Positions 1-6,948 of a DNA stretch of 11,015 bases are shown piece after piece (the first letter of the stretch is position 1; each line of letters opens with the position of its first letter). The position numbers and the translations under genes were made by a program. The DNA comes from a bacterium (GTDB lineage Bacteria; Bacteroidota; Bacteroidia; Bacteroidales; Muribaculaceae): assembly GCA_004559845.1 (NCBI GenBank), contig SFWW01000038.1, forward strand, positions 1 through 11,015. Direction: 5' to 3'. The notes under the pieces were generated by a model. It searched no databases. It was given only the letters and a program-made list of their open reading frames with translations, and was not told where the DNA came from.

Positions 1-122
1 TCCACACTACCACGGCCAAACACTTGCTCCCATGCCGTGAAGCCACGGCAACCCATTTGCTTCAGTTTTTCCACTATTCGCTCATAGTAGGCTTGGTCGA
101 ATGCTATAAATATTGCTTTCAT
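1..122 (-). CDS. PII-like small protein downstream of RND pump (PG0541 family transporter-associated), 3' end outside window
   Basis: Only the first 40 codons are inside the window. They begin MKAIFIAFDQ and continue through GCRGFTAWEQVFGRGS. The ATG (122-120) overlaps the TGA of the pump gene (121-119) in an ATGA arrangement, so translation is probably coupled to the pump. Seen: a beta strand (residues 2-8), an amphipathic helix (about 11-23), a second strand (about 26-34), then a VFGRG turn. This order and the spacing of G24, G27-F-T and FGRG resemble the start of PII nitrogen-regulatory proteins, in which the T-loop follows the FGR. From memory, a conserved protein of about 100 residues follows RND pump genes in Bacteroidales and is called the PG0541 family after the P. 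gingivalis locus; I cannot verify this here. Inferred role: a small cytoplasmic protein that senses a ligand or adjusts the pump. Function unproven. Confidence 0.75.
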   Translation of the reverse strand, partial: MKAIFIAFDQAYYERIVEKLKQMGCRGFTAWEQVFGRGSV

Positions 123-3100
123 GCTTGTGTTTGTTTTTGAGAGTTCAACTTAAGAGCCTTTTTAAGTTTGCGGCGCTGACGTCGCACGCCATTGAAGGCA
201 AAGATGGTGTAGAGCGTGGGCACAAAGAGCAAGGTGAGGATGGTGGAGAAGGTGAGACCGCCAATCACAGCTATACCCATAGGTCGCCACATTTCGGCAC
301 CTTCGCCGGTGCCCACAGCCATCGGCACCATACCCAAGATGGTGGTGAGCGATGTCATAAGCACAGGACGCATACGGCTCTTACCTGCATTGAGCACTGC
401 TTTAGTGATGCTCAATCCGCGCTCGCGGTTAAGGGTAATGTAGTCGATGAGCACGATACCGTTTTTCACCACAATACCAATCAACATAATACCACCAATC
501 ATCGACATAATGTTGAGGTTGGTGCCCGTAATCCACAATATCAATACCACACCCGAGAAGGCAAACATGATGGAGGTCATGATAATGCCGGGATAGGTGA
601 ACGATTCAAACTGCGATGCCATCACAATGTACACCAAGATGATGATGAGCACTGCCAGCATACCCAAATCGGAGAACGAATCTTGTTGGTCTTCAAACGA
701 ACCGCTCAAGTTCACCGTAATACCGGCAGGAATGTCCATCTTATCGAGCTCGGGTTGCACATCAGCCACGATTTCACTCATCGGGCGGTCTTGCACCACA
801 GCCGAAACGGTTACGATACGCTCGCGGTCTTTGCGCTCGATGGTGGGCGGATTGAAGCGTTCCACCACGGTGCCCACTTCTTTCAAGCGAATACCTTTAC
901 CTTGGTTGTTGAAAATGAGAATGTTTTCAATATCTTCAATCGATTCGCGATGCTCTGGCGTGTACATCACCTTGATATCATATTCGTCGCCATCTTCGCG
1001 GAAATAGGAAGCCGTGGAGCCATTAATGCGGTTGCGCAATGCCGAGGCGGCAGTGGTGAGGTTCAAGCCATAGATGGCAAGTTTTTCTCTATCGAAGTCC
1101 ACTTGATATTCCGGTTGGTAGTCTTCGCGGCTGATGCGAATATCGGCAGTACCTTTCACCGAAGCCAGCAATCGCTTCAATTGCTGTGCCACACTGTCGG
1201 TTTTTTCCAAGTCGTAGCCATAGATTTCGTAGTCGAGGGTCGACTGTCCGCTCATGCTACCGCCACGGTTACCACCCACATTCACCTGATATTTCACCAG
1301 TTCGGGATACTTTTCAAGGTCTTTACGCATTAAGCCGGCAATTTCCACAATACCGCGTTCGCGCTCCTCTACAGAAGTGAGTTTGATGTTCATACTAATA
1401 ATGTGCGAACCATTGCTCTGCATCGAAGCGAAGGTGTTGTCGGTGCTGGCTTGACCCACGGTGAAGTTGAATTTACTGATTTCCGGATATTTTTCTTTCC
1501 ATTCCTTGAAGAGGCGTGCCGACACATCCTTTGCGATATCCACACGGGTGCCGATAGGCAATTCCAAGGTCACACCCAAGCGTCCGTTATCGCTCACGGG
1601 GAAGAATTCCGAGCCAATGAAACCGGTGAGCTGCATTGAGGCAAAGAAGATGGCTAATGCACTGACGGTGGTAATCCAGCGGTGCTTTACCACCACGCCG
1701 AGCAAGGAGTGGAAGCCATCATCAAGTTTGTCGAGGGCATGCTCAATGGGACCATAAATTTTCGTAAACCATTTGCCTTTTTTCGGATTTAAGCGAAGCA
1801 ATTGGCTACACAGCATCGGGGTGAGCGAAAGGGCGGCTGTGGTGGAAATCACCATCATAATGGTTACCATCCAACCCAACTGACGGAAGAGCACACCGGT
1901 CATACCGGTTACGAGGGTCAATGGGAAGAACACCGCAATCAGGGTGAGGGTGGAAGCCACCACCGAAATAGCCACTTCGTTGGTGCCGTGCACGGCGGCT
2001 TGCTTTGGATCGGCACCGCGCTCAATGTGGGTGGTCACGTTTTCAAGCACCACAATGGCGTCGTCCACCACCATACCGATGGAGATTGACAAAGCGGAGA
2101 GCGACACAATGTTGAGCGTATTGCCGGTGGCAAACAAGTAGATAAACGAAGCAATCAAAGAGATAGGAATGGTGATGGCAATGATGATGGTGGCACGCCA
2201 GCGTCCCAAGAACACAAACACCACAAGCACCACGAATATCAAGGCATACATCACCGTTTCTTCCAGCGAAGCGATGGTGTTGCGAATGTTGTCGCTGGTA
2301 TCCACAATGTAGTCGAGCTTCACATCGGAAGGCAGGTTTTTCTGAATACCGGGCAAGGCTTTCTTAATTTTGTTGGAAATATCCACCGAATTGGCACCGG
2401 ATTGCTTTTGCACCACAATCATAGCACCTTTCTTGCCATTGGTGTAGGTTTCCTGGGCACGTTCTTCCAAAGAATCGTCGATGCGTGCCACATCACTCAA
2501 GCGCACCACGGCGCCATCTTTAGAGCCCACCACCAAATTGCGCATTTCTTGCGGGTCTTTAAATTCGCCTTGCACACGAATTGAATACGTGTCGGAACCG
2601 ATATCAAACGTACCACCGGGCACGTTTCTGTTTTCGTTGGCAATCAACTGGTTCACCGATTCCACACTCAAATTGTAGGCTTCCAATCGAGCCGGGTCGA
2701 GGTAGATATGTATTTCTCGCTTCGGCGCACCGGTCACCGACACCGTTCCCACTCCGTCGACACGCGCCAAGGGGTTGGCAACGCTTTCGTCGAGAATCTT
2801 ATACAAGCCGGGCAAACTCTCTTCTGCTTCAGCAGAGATAAGCACGATAGGAATCATATCGGTGCTAAACTTAAAAATAATCGGGGTTTCGGCATTATCG
2901 GGCAGATAGTTCGACACCATATCCAATTTATCACGCACATTGTTGGTGAGCACGTCGATATCGTAGCCATACTCAAATTCAAGGGTGATAATGGAAATGT
3001 TTTCCTTCGAATTACTGGTGATATGCTTGAGGTGCTCCACCGAGTTGAGAGAGTTTTCAAGCGGTCGCGTCACATTTTGTTCGATATCTTGTGAGCTCGC

Positions 3101-3259
3101 ACCCGAATAAGTGGTCATCACCATAATGGTGTTGGTATCGATATCGGGATAGAGGTCGATAGGCAGTTTTAGCAGCGAAAACAAACCGATAATCACCACA
3201 GCCACAAACACCAAGACTGTAGTTACCGGTTTTTTTACTGCACTTGAATATAAACTCAT
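119..3259 (-). CDS. RND-family efflux pump, inner-membrane permease (AcrB/MexB type)
   Basis: 1046 residues, the usual length for AcrB-type proton/drug antiporters. It would export substrates from the periplasm or inner membrane through the adaptor and TolC-like channel encoded just upstream. Two homologous halves are visible, each with TM segments around a periplasmic porter domain. TM1 is about residues 12-31 and is followed by the family motif LPIDLYPDID (32-41). TM2-TM6 lie at about 336-485 and the second cluster at about 866-1022. The proton-relay pair is present in TM4 (GMVVDDAIVVLEN, D399-D400), and the TM10 lysine is K932 (GIVVKNGIVLIDY). Asp-Asp plus Lys fits the HAE (drug/lipophile) type rather than the metal-exporting HME type, which uses Asp-Glu. 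The ATG at 3259 puts TM1 where expected. The gap to the adaptor gene is 63 bases, and the gene overlaps the next one by ATGA. The substrate cannot be read from the sequence. Confidence 0.96.
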   Translation of the reverse strand: MSLYSSAVKKPVTTVLVFVAVVIIGLFSLLKLPIDLYPDIDTNTIMVMTTYSGASSQDIEQNVTRPLENSLNSVEHLKHITSNSKENISIITLEFEYGYDIDVLTNNVRDKLDMVSNYLPDNAETPIIFKFSTDMIPIVLISAEAEESLPGLYKILDESVANPLARVDGVGTVSVTGAPKREIHIYLDPARLEAYNLSVESVNQLIANENRNVPGGTFDIGSDTYSIRVQGEFKDPQEMRNLVVGSKDGAVVRLSDVARIDDSLEERAQETYTNGKKGAMIVVQKQSGANSVDISNKIKKALPGIQKNLPSDVKLDYIVDTSDNIRNTIASLEETVMYALIFVVLVVFVFLGRWRATIIIAITIPISLIASFIYLFATGNTLNIVSLSALSISIGMVVDDAIVVLENVTTHIERGADPKQAAVHGTNEVAISVVASTLTLIAVFFPLTLVTGMTGVLFRQLGWMVTIMMVISTTAALSLTPMLCSQLLRLNPKKGKWFTKIYGPIEHALDKLDDGFHSLLGVVVKHRWITTVSALAIFFASMQLTGFIGSEFFPVSDNGRLGVTLELPIGTRVDIAKDVSARLFKEWKEKYPEISKFNFTVGQASTDNTFASMQSNGSHIISMNIKLTSVEERERGIVEIAGLMRKDLEKYPELVKYQVNVGGNRGGSMSGQSTLDYEIYGYDLEKTDSVAQQLKRLLASVKGTADIRISREDYQPEYQVDFDREKLAIYGLNLTTAASALRNRINGSTASYFREDGDEYDIKVMYTPEHRESIEDIENILIFNNQGKGIRLKEVGTVVERFNPPTIERKDRERIVTVSAVVQDRPMSEIVADVQPELDKMDIPAGITVNLSGSFEDQQDSFSDLGMLAVLIIILVYIVMASQFESFTYPGIIMTSIMFAFSGVVLILWITGTNLNIMSMIGGIMLIGIVVKNGIVLIDYITLNRERGLSITKAVLNAGKSRMRPVLMTSLTTILGMVPMAVGTGEGAEMWRPMGIAVIGGLTFSTILTLLFVPTLYTIFAFNGVRRQRRKLKKALKLNSQKQTQA

Positions 3260-3322
3260 AAGTGATAATTGATATAATTTCTATGAATGGATGTTTATTT
3301 GCTCTAAAAGAAGCGGTGCGGC

Positions 3323-4387
3323 TTATTTTGCCAATTTCACCTTCGCACCATTGGTTAAGCGGCTCTGTCCCTTGGTCACTACGCGCATACCTGCCGACAA
3401 GCCGGATTTAATTTCGTAGCGCTTGCCCATGCGGCGTCCCACTTCCACTTCGCGGTATTTCACTGTGCCATCGCTTTCGAGGGTGTAAACATAGCGCACT
3501 CCCGAACCGATTTGCTTTTGCACTGCCAAATCGCTAATCACCACACCGGTGTTTCGTCCGAAGTTGAAGCTCACGCGGGCAAACATACCGCTATGCACCT
3601 TGTTGTTCCGATTTTCGATGGTTACTTCCACTTGGAAAGTGCGGGTGTTCACATCCACTGTGGGGTGAATCAGGCTCACGTGTCCATTGAAGGTTTCACC
3701 CGGATAGGTGTCAAATGTTACGCTCACACTCATGCCTTGCTTCACATTTGCCATCTCCGACTCGTTGACAGCCACCACCACTTTGAGGGGATTTTGCTGC
3801 TCGATGACCAAAATGGGCAAACCGGAAGGAAGGTCGCCGGCTTGGTAATTGCGCACGGTCACCACGCCGCTGATAGGGCTGGTGAGCACCGTGTTTTCGC
3901 CCATCGTGCTCAAGGTACGACGGCTGCTTTCAATGGCTCTCACCTGCGTGTCGTAGGCAGCTTGAAGCTGGTCAACGCTCTGTTGGGTACCGCCGCCCAC
4001 TTTCACCAATTGCTTAGCGCGTTCCAAATCGCGCTTGGCGTTGGCGAGCTGAATTTGTTGTTGGTCGATAGCCGATTTTTGAGTGGCAATATTCACATCG
4101 TCGAGAATCACGAGCGTTTGACCGGCACTCACATGGCTACCCACATCCACGAGCAATCGCTTAATGCGGCAACCGTTATTCGACATAATATCATTGCTCT
4201 TATAGGGCTCCACAGTGGCAGAATACTCACTGATTTGGTCCACAATCTCATTGTTGGCGGTTTCCACTTCCACCAAGGGCAATTCTTCCTCCTGAGCAGA
4301 ACTTTCTCCACCTTCTTTCTTCGAACAAGATGCAAGCATTAATGTAGCCAATGCCGACACCATCAGGTAATTGAATGTAGTTTTCAT
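3323..4387 (-). CDS. RND efflux periplasmic adaptor lipoprotein (HlyD/AcrA family)
   Basis: 354 residues, normal for AcrA/MexA-type membrane fusion proteins. The signal peptide ends in a lipobox LASC with Cys21 as the lipidated residue, followed by a charged linker (SKKEGGESS), so the mature protein should be a lipoprotein facing the periplasm. Domain order: beta-barrel start (about 36-65); first lipoyl half (about 70-98, with VDVGSHVSAGQTLVILDD); coiled-coil alpha-hairpin (about 100-162, rich in Gln, Ala, Lys); second lipoyl half (about 166-197, SPISGVVTVRNYQAGD); beta-barrel (about 200-275); and membrane-proximal domain (about 280-354). It would bridge the RND pump and the TolC-like channel. 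Its gene sits between them on the same strand, 108 bases after the channel gene and 63 bases before the pump gene. The hairpin is short, as in drug-type adaptors. Confidence 0.94.
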   Translation of the reverse strand: MKTTFNYLMVSALATLMLASCSKKEGGESSAQEEELPLVEVETANNEIVDQISEYSATVEPYKSNDIMSNNGCRIKRLLVDVGSHVSAGQTLVILDDVNIATQKSAIDQQQIQLANAKRDLERAKQLVKVGGGTQQSVDQLQAAYDTQVRAIESSRRTLSTMGENTVLTSPISGVVTVRNYQAGDLPSGLPILVIEQQNPLKVVVAVNESEMANVKQGMSVSVTFDTYPGETFNGHVSLIHPTVDVNTRTFQVEVTIENRNNKVHSGMFARVSFNFGRNTGVVISDLAVQKQIGSGVRYVYTLESDGTVKYREVEVGRRMGKRYEIKSGLSAGMRVVTKGQSRLTNGAKVKLAK

Positions 4388-4471
4388 ATACGTATATTTC
4401 TTTTTATTATTATTTTAGCGCATTTAATTTCACTAAGCCACCCTCCGATAGCTTGTCGTGAAAAAGAACAA

Positions 4472-4499
4472 TTTCTAACGTCTTTCGTCTAACGTCTAA
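4472..4499. repeat. Four-unit heptad tandem repeat (CGTCTAA on + strand) over the TolC-like stop codon
   Basis: On the + strand the units are TTTCTAA, CGTCTTT, CGTCTAA and CGTCTAA. Two copies are exact and two are degenerate. On the coding (minus) strand the unit reads TTAGACG, and the first copy supplies the TAG stop codon of the channel gene (4498-4496). The 108-base gap down to the adaptor gene holds nothing else that I can name. The role is unknown; replication slippage would be a simple origin. Confidence 0.7.
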
Positions 4500-5836
4500 T
4501 TTCTTGTGTACTTATAAATCGGGGCATTACCCAACACATATTCCAAGTCGCTTTCTGCCACCAAATAGTTGTAGATAGATTGGTAGTAGCTCAAGCGGGC
4601 TGCCATGAGTGCATCTTCGGTGTCACGCAATTGCAGGAAAGTGCCCGAACCAATCTTAAACGAGTTTTGCATAATTTCGTGGGCTTTTTCGGCTTGTTGC
4701 ACGCCTTTGGTGTTGGCGTCCACTTGCTTGAGGCTCTTGGTAATGTTGTCGAGTTCGTTTTGCACCTGTATGTTGAGCGAGCGCTCCAAGTTTTCGCGTT
4801 GCCACTTCATTTCGCGCACCTGAATTTCGGCTTGCTTTTGCTTATAAAGTCGGCGACCACCTTGGAAAATGGGAATCGATACCGAAAGTCCTACCGACGA
4901 CGAGCCCATCCATTTAAAATTGGTGAGCGGATTGCCGTTGCTCATCGAAGAATAGCTCAAGTTGGCACTTGCTGCCACAGTGGGCAACCACGAAGCCTTT
5001 TGCACTTCAAGCGATTGGCGGAGCATATCGGTTTGCAAATCCAATTGCTTCAAGTTGGTGTTGTTCACCAACGAGGTATCAATAGCCATGGCGCTACCGT
5101 AGATGGTTTGCTTATAATTATCGAGTGTTTCTGCCGGAGTGATATCCACATTGGCATCCATCGCCATCAAGAGCTTGAGCTGGAGTTTCAATTTGTTGAT
5201 GCTATTTTCTGCATCAATAATGGATGGTTCCAAATTGGTGACAGCCACATTGGCGCGCAGCATATCATATTCCGAAGCCACGCCCAATTCAAATTTCTTG
5301 GTAAACACATCGGCGTTCATCTTCGAGGTTTCGTAGTTTGCCATCAGCACTTTATAGGAATCGTAGGCCAGTAGCAAAGCATAGTAGGCATTCTTCACCT
5401 GGTTCACCAGCGCCAACTTCGAAGCGCGAGCTGTTTCCAAATTTTGAAGAATTTGGGTATCGCTCAGCTTCAGCGACTTCCACAATTGCGGCACATAGAT
5501 GGGAATGGATGCCGAAAGGGCTGTGGAATAGGTGTTGTCGCGGCCCATCTTAATGGCTGCCACACCTTCTCCGGTGTCCATATACATAGTTTGCTTCATC
5601 AAGGTGCGGCTATACTGAGCTGCAAAACTCACCTCCGGCAACAATTGACCCAACGTTTCGCGCTTGGAATAATCCACACGCTCCAATTCCATACTGTCGA
5701 TTTTCACCGTGGGGTTTTCGTTGAGCGCAATTCTTATACATTCGTCGAGCGACAAATTTAATGCGCCTTGCGCTTTTCCCAAAAATGTGGTCACTGCCAT
5801 TAGCACCGTTGCCACGATAAGGGCTTTCTTGTTCAT
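4496..5836 (-). CDS. TolC-family outer-membrane efflux channel
   Basis: 446 residues with a signal peptide (about 1-24, ending KAQG before ALNLSL) and no lipobox, so probably cleaved by signal peptidase I. The two structural repeats of the outer-membrane efflux protein (OEP) family are visible. LDECIRIALNENPTV (30-44) opens the first helix. Beta-barrel strands occur at ALSASIPIY (106-114) and, in the second repeat, GLSVSIPIF (316-324). The paired helix-turn motifs are FELGVASEYDMLRANV (182-197) and FKIGSGTFLQLRDTEDAL (393-410). Long Lys/Gln/Glu/Ala-rich helices between them form the periplasmic tunnel. The protein should trimerise and provide the exit duct of the pump encoded by the next two genes. 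The gene starts 24 bases after the TetR stop and so is almost certainly cotranscribed with it. A short heptad repeat covers its stop codon. Confidence 0.94.
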   Translation of the reverse strand: MNKKALIVATVLMAVTTFLGKAQGALNLSLDECIRIALNENPTVKIDSMELERVDYSKRETLGQLLPEVSFAAQYSRTLMKQTMYMDTGEGVAAIKMGRDNTYSTALSASIPIYVPQLWKSLKLSDTQILQNLETARASKLALVNQVKNAYYALLLAYDSYKVLMANYETSKMNADVFTKKFELGVASEYDMLRANVAVTNLEPSIIDAENSINKLKLQLKLLMAMDANVDITPAETLDNYKQTIYGSAMAIDTSLVNNTNLKQLDLQTDMLRQSLEVQKASWLPTVAASANLSYSSMSNGNPLTNFKWMGSSSVGLSVSIPIFQGGRRLYKQKQAEIQVREMKWQRENLERSLNIQVQNELDNITKSLKQVDANTKGVQQAEKAHEIMQNSFKIGSGTFLQLRDTEDALMAARLSYYQSIYNYLVAESDLEYVLGNAPIYKYTRN

Positions 5837-5860
5837 CTTCTAATACTATATTATTTATTG

Positions 5861-6493
5861 TTAATTATTCTTCTTCAAATAGGCATCTATCAATTCCAAT
5901 CCCTTTGGGGTGGCAACGCCGCGCAAAAAGTTCACAAAGGCGCCTTCCATCACCTCCATTTGAGTGAAACCAAATTCCGAAAGCCTATTCAGGCTGTATT
6001 CCGAAAATTGATTAACGCCGTTCAAACTGGATGTGGTTACAAAAAACAAAAAAGCCGCCATATCGGTGTTCACACGTTGTTCCACCAAACCTTGCTGTTG
6101 AGCTTCTCGAAGCACTGCCGACATATCCACTACACGCTTATGCTCATTCGCCGTGAATATCATCCGATTCAAATCGGGATACATCCGCCGAATTTCGGGG
6201 AAAAAATTATAAGTAATCATCCCCATTTTTTTGCGCATATAATAAAAGGTTTTGAATAGCGCCATAAAGCAATTACTCGAATGCTCATAGATGGATTGCA
6301 AATCATGGCCGGTGCGCTCCACATCGGCCAACAAACACTCTTTCACCAGCGATTTCTTGTCGGGAAACTGCTCATAAAGCGTACGCTTCGAAATGCCGCA
6401 ACTCCGAGCCACCATGTCCATCGTCATAGCCGACGGACCTATGGCAAACAGCATTTGTGAGGATTCGTGTAATATGCGTTGCTTTAAATCCAT
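5861..6493 (-). CDS. TetR/AcrR-family transcriptional regulator, probable repressor of the efflux operon
   Basis: 210 residues, typical for TetR regulators. The N-terminal DNA-binding domain occupies about residues 1-48, with the helix-turn-helix at about 23-44 (MTMDMVARSCGISKRTLYEQF) followed by the usual FPDKKSLV start of helix 4. The rest is a helical ligand-binding and dimerisation domain that is not conserved enough to predict the inducer. It is the first gene of the apparent operon and lies 24 bases before the TolC-like gene on the same strand. This arrangement suggests autoregulation: it would repress its own promoter, and with it the pump, until a substrate binds. Several inverted repeats upstream (6535-6685) are candidate binding sites. 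The ATG at 6493 gives a normal N-terminus for the family. I cannot exclude that it is an activator. Confidence 0.92.
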   Translation of the reverse strand: MDLKQRILHESSQMLFAIGPSAMTMDMVARSCGISKRTLYEQFPDKKSLVKECLLADVERTGHDLQSIYEHSSNCFMALFKTFYYMRKKMGMITYNFFPEIRRMYPDLNRMIFTANEHKRVVDMSAVLREAQQQGLVEQRVNTDMAAFLFFVTTSSLNGVNQFSEYSLNRLSEFGFTQMEVMEGAFVNFLRGVATPKGLELIDAYLKKNN

Positions 6494-6534
6494 ATATTAG
6501 TCTGTTTTCTTCATTTTTTACAAAAAAAATTTAT

Positions 6535-6570
6535 TGGAATAGATTCCACCATTCACGTTTGCAATCAAAC
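6535..6570. promoter_or_regulatory. Two adjacent palindromes upstream of tetR, candidate operators
   Basis: 6535-6548 reads TGGAATAGATTCCA, a perfect 6-base inverted repeat around 2 bases. 6557-6570 reads GTTTGCAATCAAAC, a perfect 5-base inverted repeat around 4 bases. Their centres are 22 bases apart, about two helical turns, so dimers bound at each would lie on the same DNA face. The nearer one is 42 bases before the TetR start codon. TetR proteins commonly bind such short palindromes at their own promoters. The two half-sites differ in sequence, so they need not bind the same protein. Confidence 0.4.
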
Positions 6571-6597
6571 CATCTTGCTCAGATGCAAAACATCGAC

Positions 6598-6649
6598 TGC
6601 ATCGTCATACTCTAAAAAAAATACTATCAACGCCTTAATAGACGATGCA
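6598..6649. repeat. 9-base perfect inverted repeat upstream of tetR
   Basis: TGCATCGTC (6598-6606) and GACGATGCA (6641-6649) are exact reverse complements separated by 34 bases. The distal arm touches the possible -7 box at 6648-6655. A related GATGCA lies at 6582-6587 and can pair with 6598-6603, so alternative structures are possible. The role is unknown. Confidence 0.45.
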
Positions 6650-6685
6650 AAAATACATGAAAACTTTCAAAACTTAAAAAGTTTT
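6648..6685 (-). promoter_or_regulatory. Possible promoter for the tetR-efflux operon, with overlapping hairpin
   Basis: On the minus strand 6655-6648 reads TATTTTTG, an exact match to the Bacteroidetes -7 consensus TAnnTTTG. I find no TTTG at the proper -33 spacing. That upstream region instead contains a perfect inverted repeat, AAAACTT-AAA-AAGTTTT (6669-6685), where a regulator could block RNA polymerase. If the box is used, the leader before the TetR ATG would be about 150 bases and would include the two palindromes at 6535-6570. A run of A/T makes chance matches likely. Confidence 0.35.
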
Positions 6686-6804
6686 CGTAGTTTTTACCAC
6701 TGTTTTTCACTTTTTAACCACCATTCCCATGATGCGCACGTTTCTTTACCAAATTTTGATTTTCATAAGAAACCCATGTGTAACACATCAGCACGCCACA
6801 TGCC

Positions 6805-6843
6805 GCTGATATAATCGTTTTAAAATCAGCGATTTAAAAATCG
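6805..6843. repeat. Overlapping stem-loops in the tetR/FGE intergenic region
   Basis: GCTGAT (6805-6810) pairs with ATCAGC (6825-6830) around 14 bases. CGATTT (6830-6835) pairs with AAATCG (6838-6843) around 2 bases. The two structures share base 6830. They lie downstream of the FGE-like gene on its transcript, but no strong U-run follows either stem, so a terminator role is only weakly supported. Confidence 0.35.
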
Positions 6844-6853
6844 GACTAATTTA

Positions 6854-6935
6854 CTACACAATGCTTTATTACGGAAACAAAGAGCCGGTGTGAACAAAGG
6901 GACGGTTCTTGTTCCCGCAAGTCGGTGTTGTGTAG
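6854..6935. repeat. REP-like palindrome (GGGACGGTTC core) inside an 8-base outer inverted repeat
   Basis: Inner element: GAACAA (6892-6897) pairs with TTGTTC (6909-6914), flanking a GGGACGGTTC core (6899-6908). Outer element: CTACACAA (6854-6861) pairs exactly with TTGTGTAG (6928-6935). From memory, intergenic palindromes with a GGGACGGTTC-type core recur in many Bacteroidetes and Firmicutes genomes and resemble REP elements mobilised by IS200-like RAYT transposases; I cannot confirm copies outside this window. It begins 13 bases after the FGE-like stop codon, so it could also act as the 3' structure of that transcript. Confidence 0.4.
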
Positions 6936-6948
6936 ATGATTGGGGCTA

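Larger units (their letters stand above)
6494..6948. other. 455-base intergenic region with inverted repeats, no convincing gene
   Basis: This separates the FGE-like gene (upstream) from the TetR gene (downstream), both on the minus strand. It is A/T-rich and holds, from the TetR side: two adjacent palindromes (6535-6570), a 9-base inverted repeat (6598-6606 with 6641-6649), a possible minus-strand -7 box (6648-6655), a hairpin (6669-6685), overlapping stem-loops (6805-6843) and a REP-like palindrome (6892-6914). A plus-strand open frame of 79 codons at 6575-6814 has low-complexity, non-protein-like composition and no family resemblance, so I do not call it a gene. Confidence 0.75.

Noticed and set aside
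113..1333. Long plus-strand open frame (406 codons) antisense to the RND pump gene
   Set aside because: It is a His-rich, Arg-rich translation with no domain or signal sequence, lying wholly over a clear RND coding sequence. It arises because codon bias of the real gene removes stop codons from the opposite frame.
119..3259. Heavy-metal (CusA/CzcA type) RND pump
   Set aside because: The TM4 motif carries Asp-Asp and TM10 the AcrB-type Lys, fitting drug/lipophile pumps rather than the Asp-Glu signature of metal pumps.
3512..5374. Plus-strand open frames of 276 and 264 codons opposite the adaptor and TolC-like genes
   Set aside because: Both are His-rich, featureless translations antisense to well-supported genes, the same codon-bias artefact.
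6575..6814. Plus-strand 79-codon open frame in the tetR upstream region
   Set aside because: Ser/Asn/Phe/His-rich translation of A/T-rich spacer with no promoter, no family resemblance, and overlap with the candidate regulatory palindromes.
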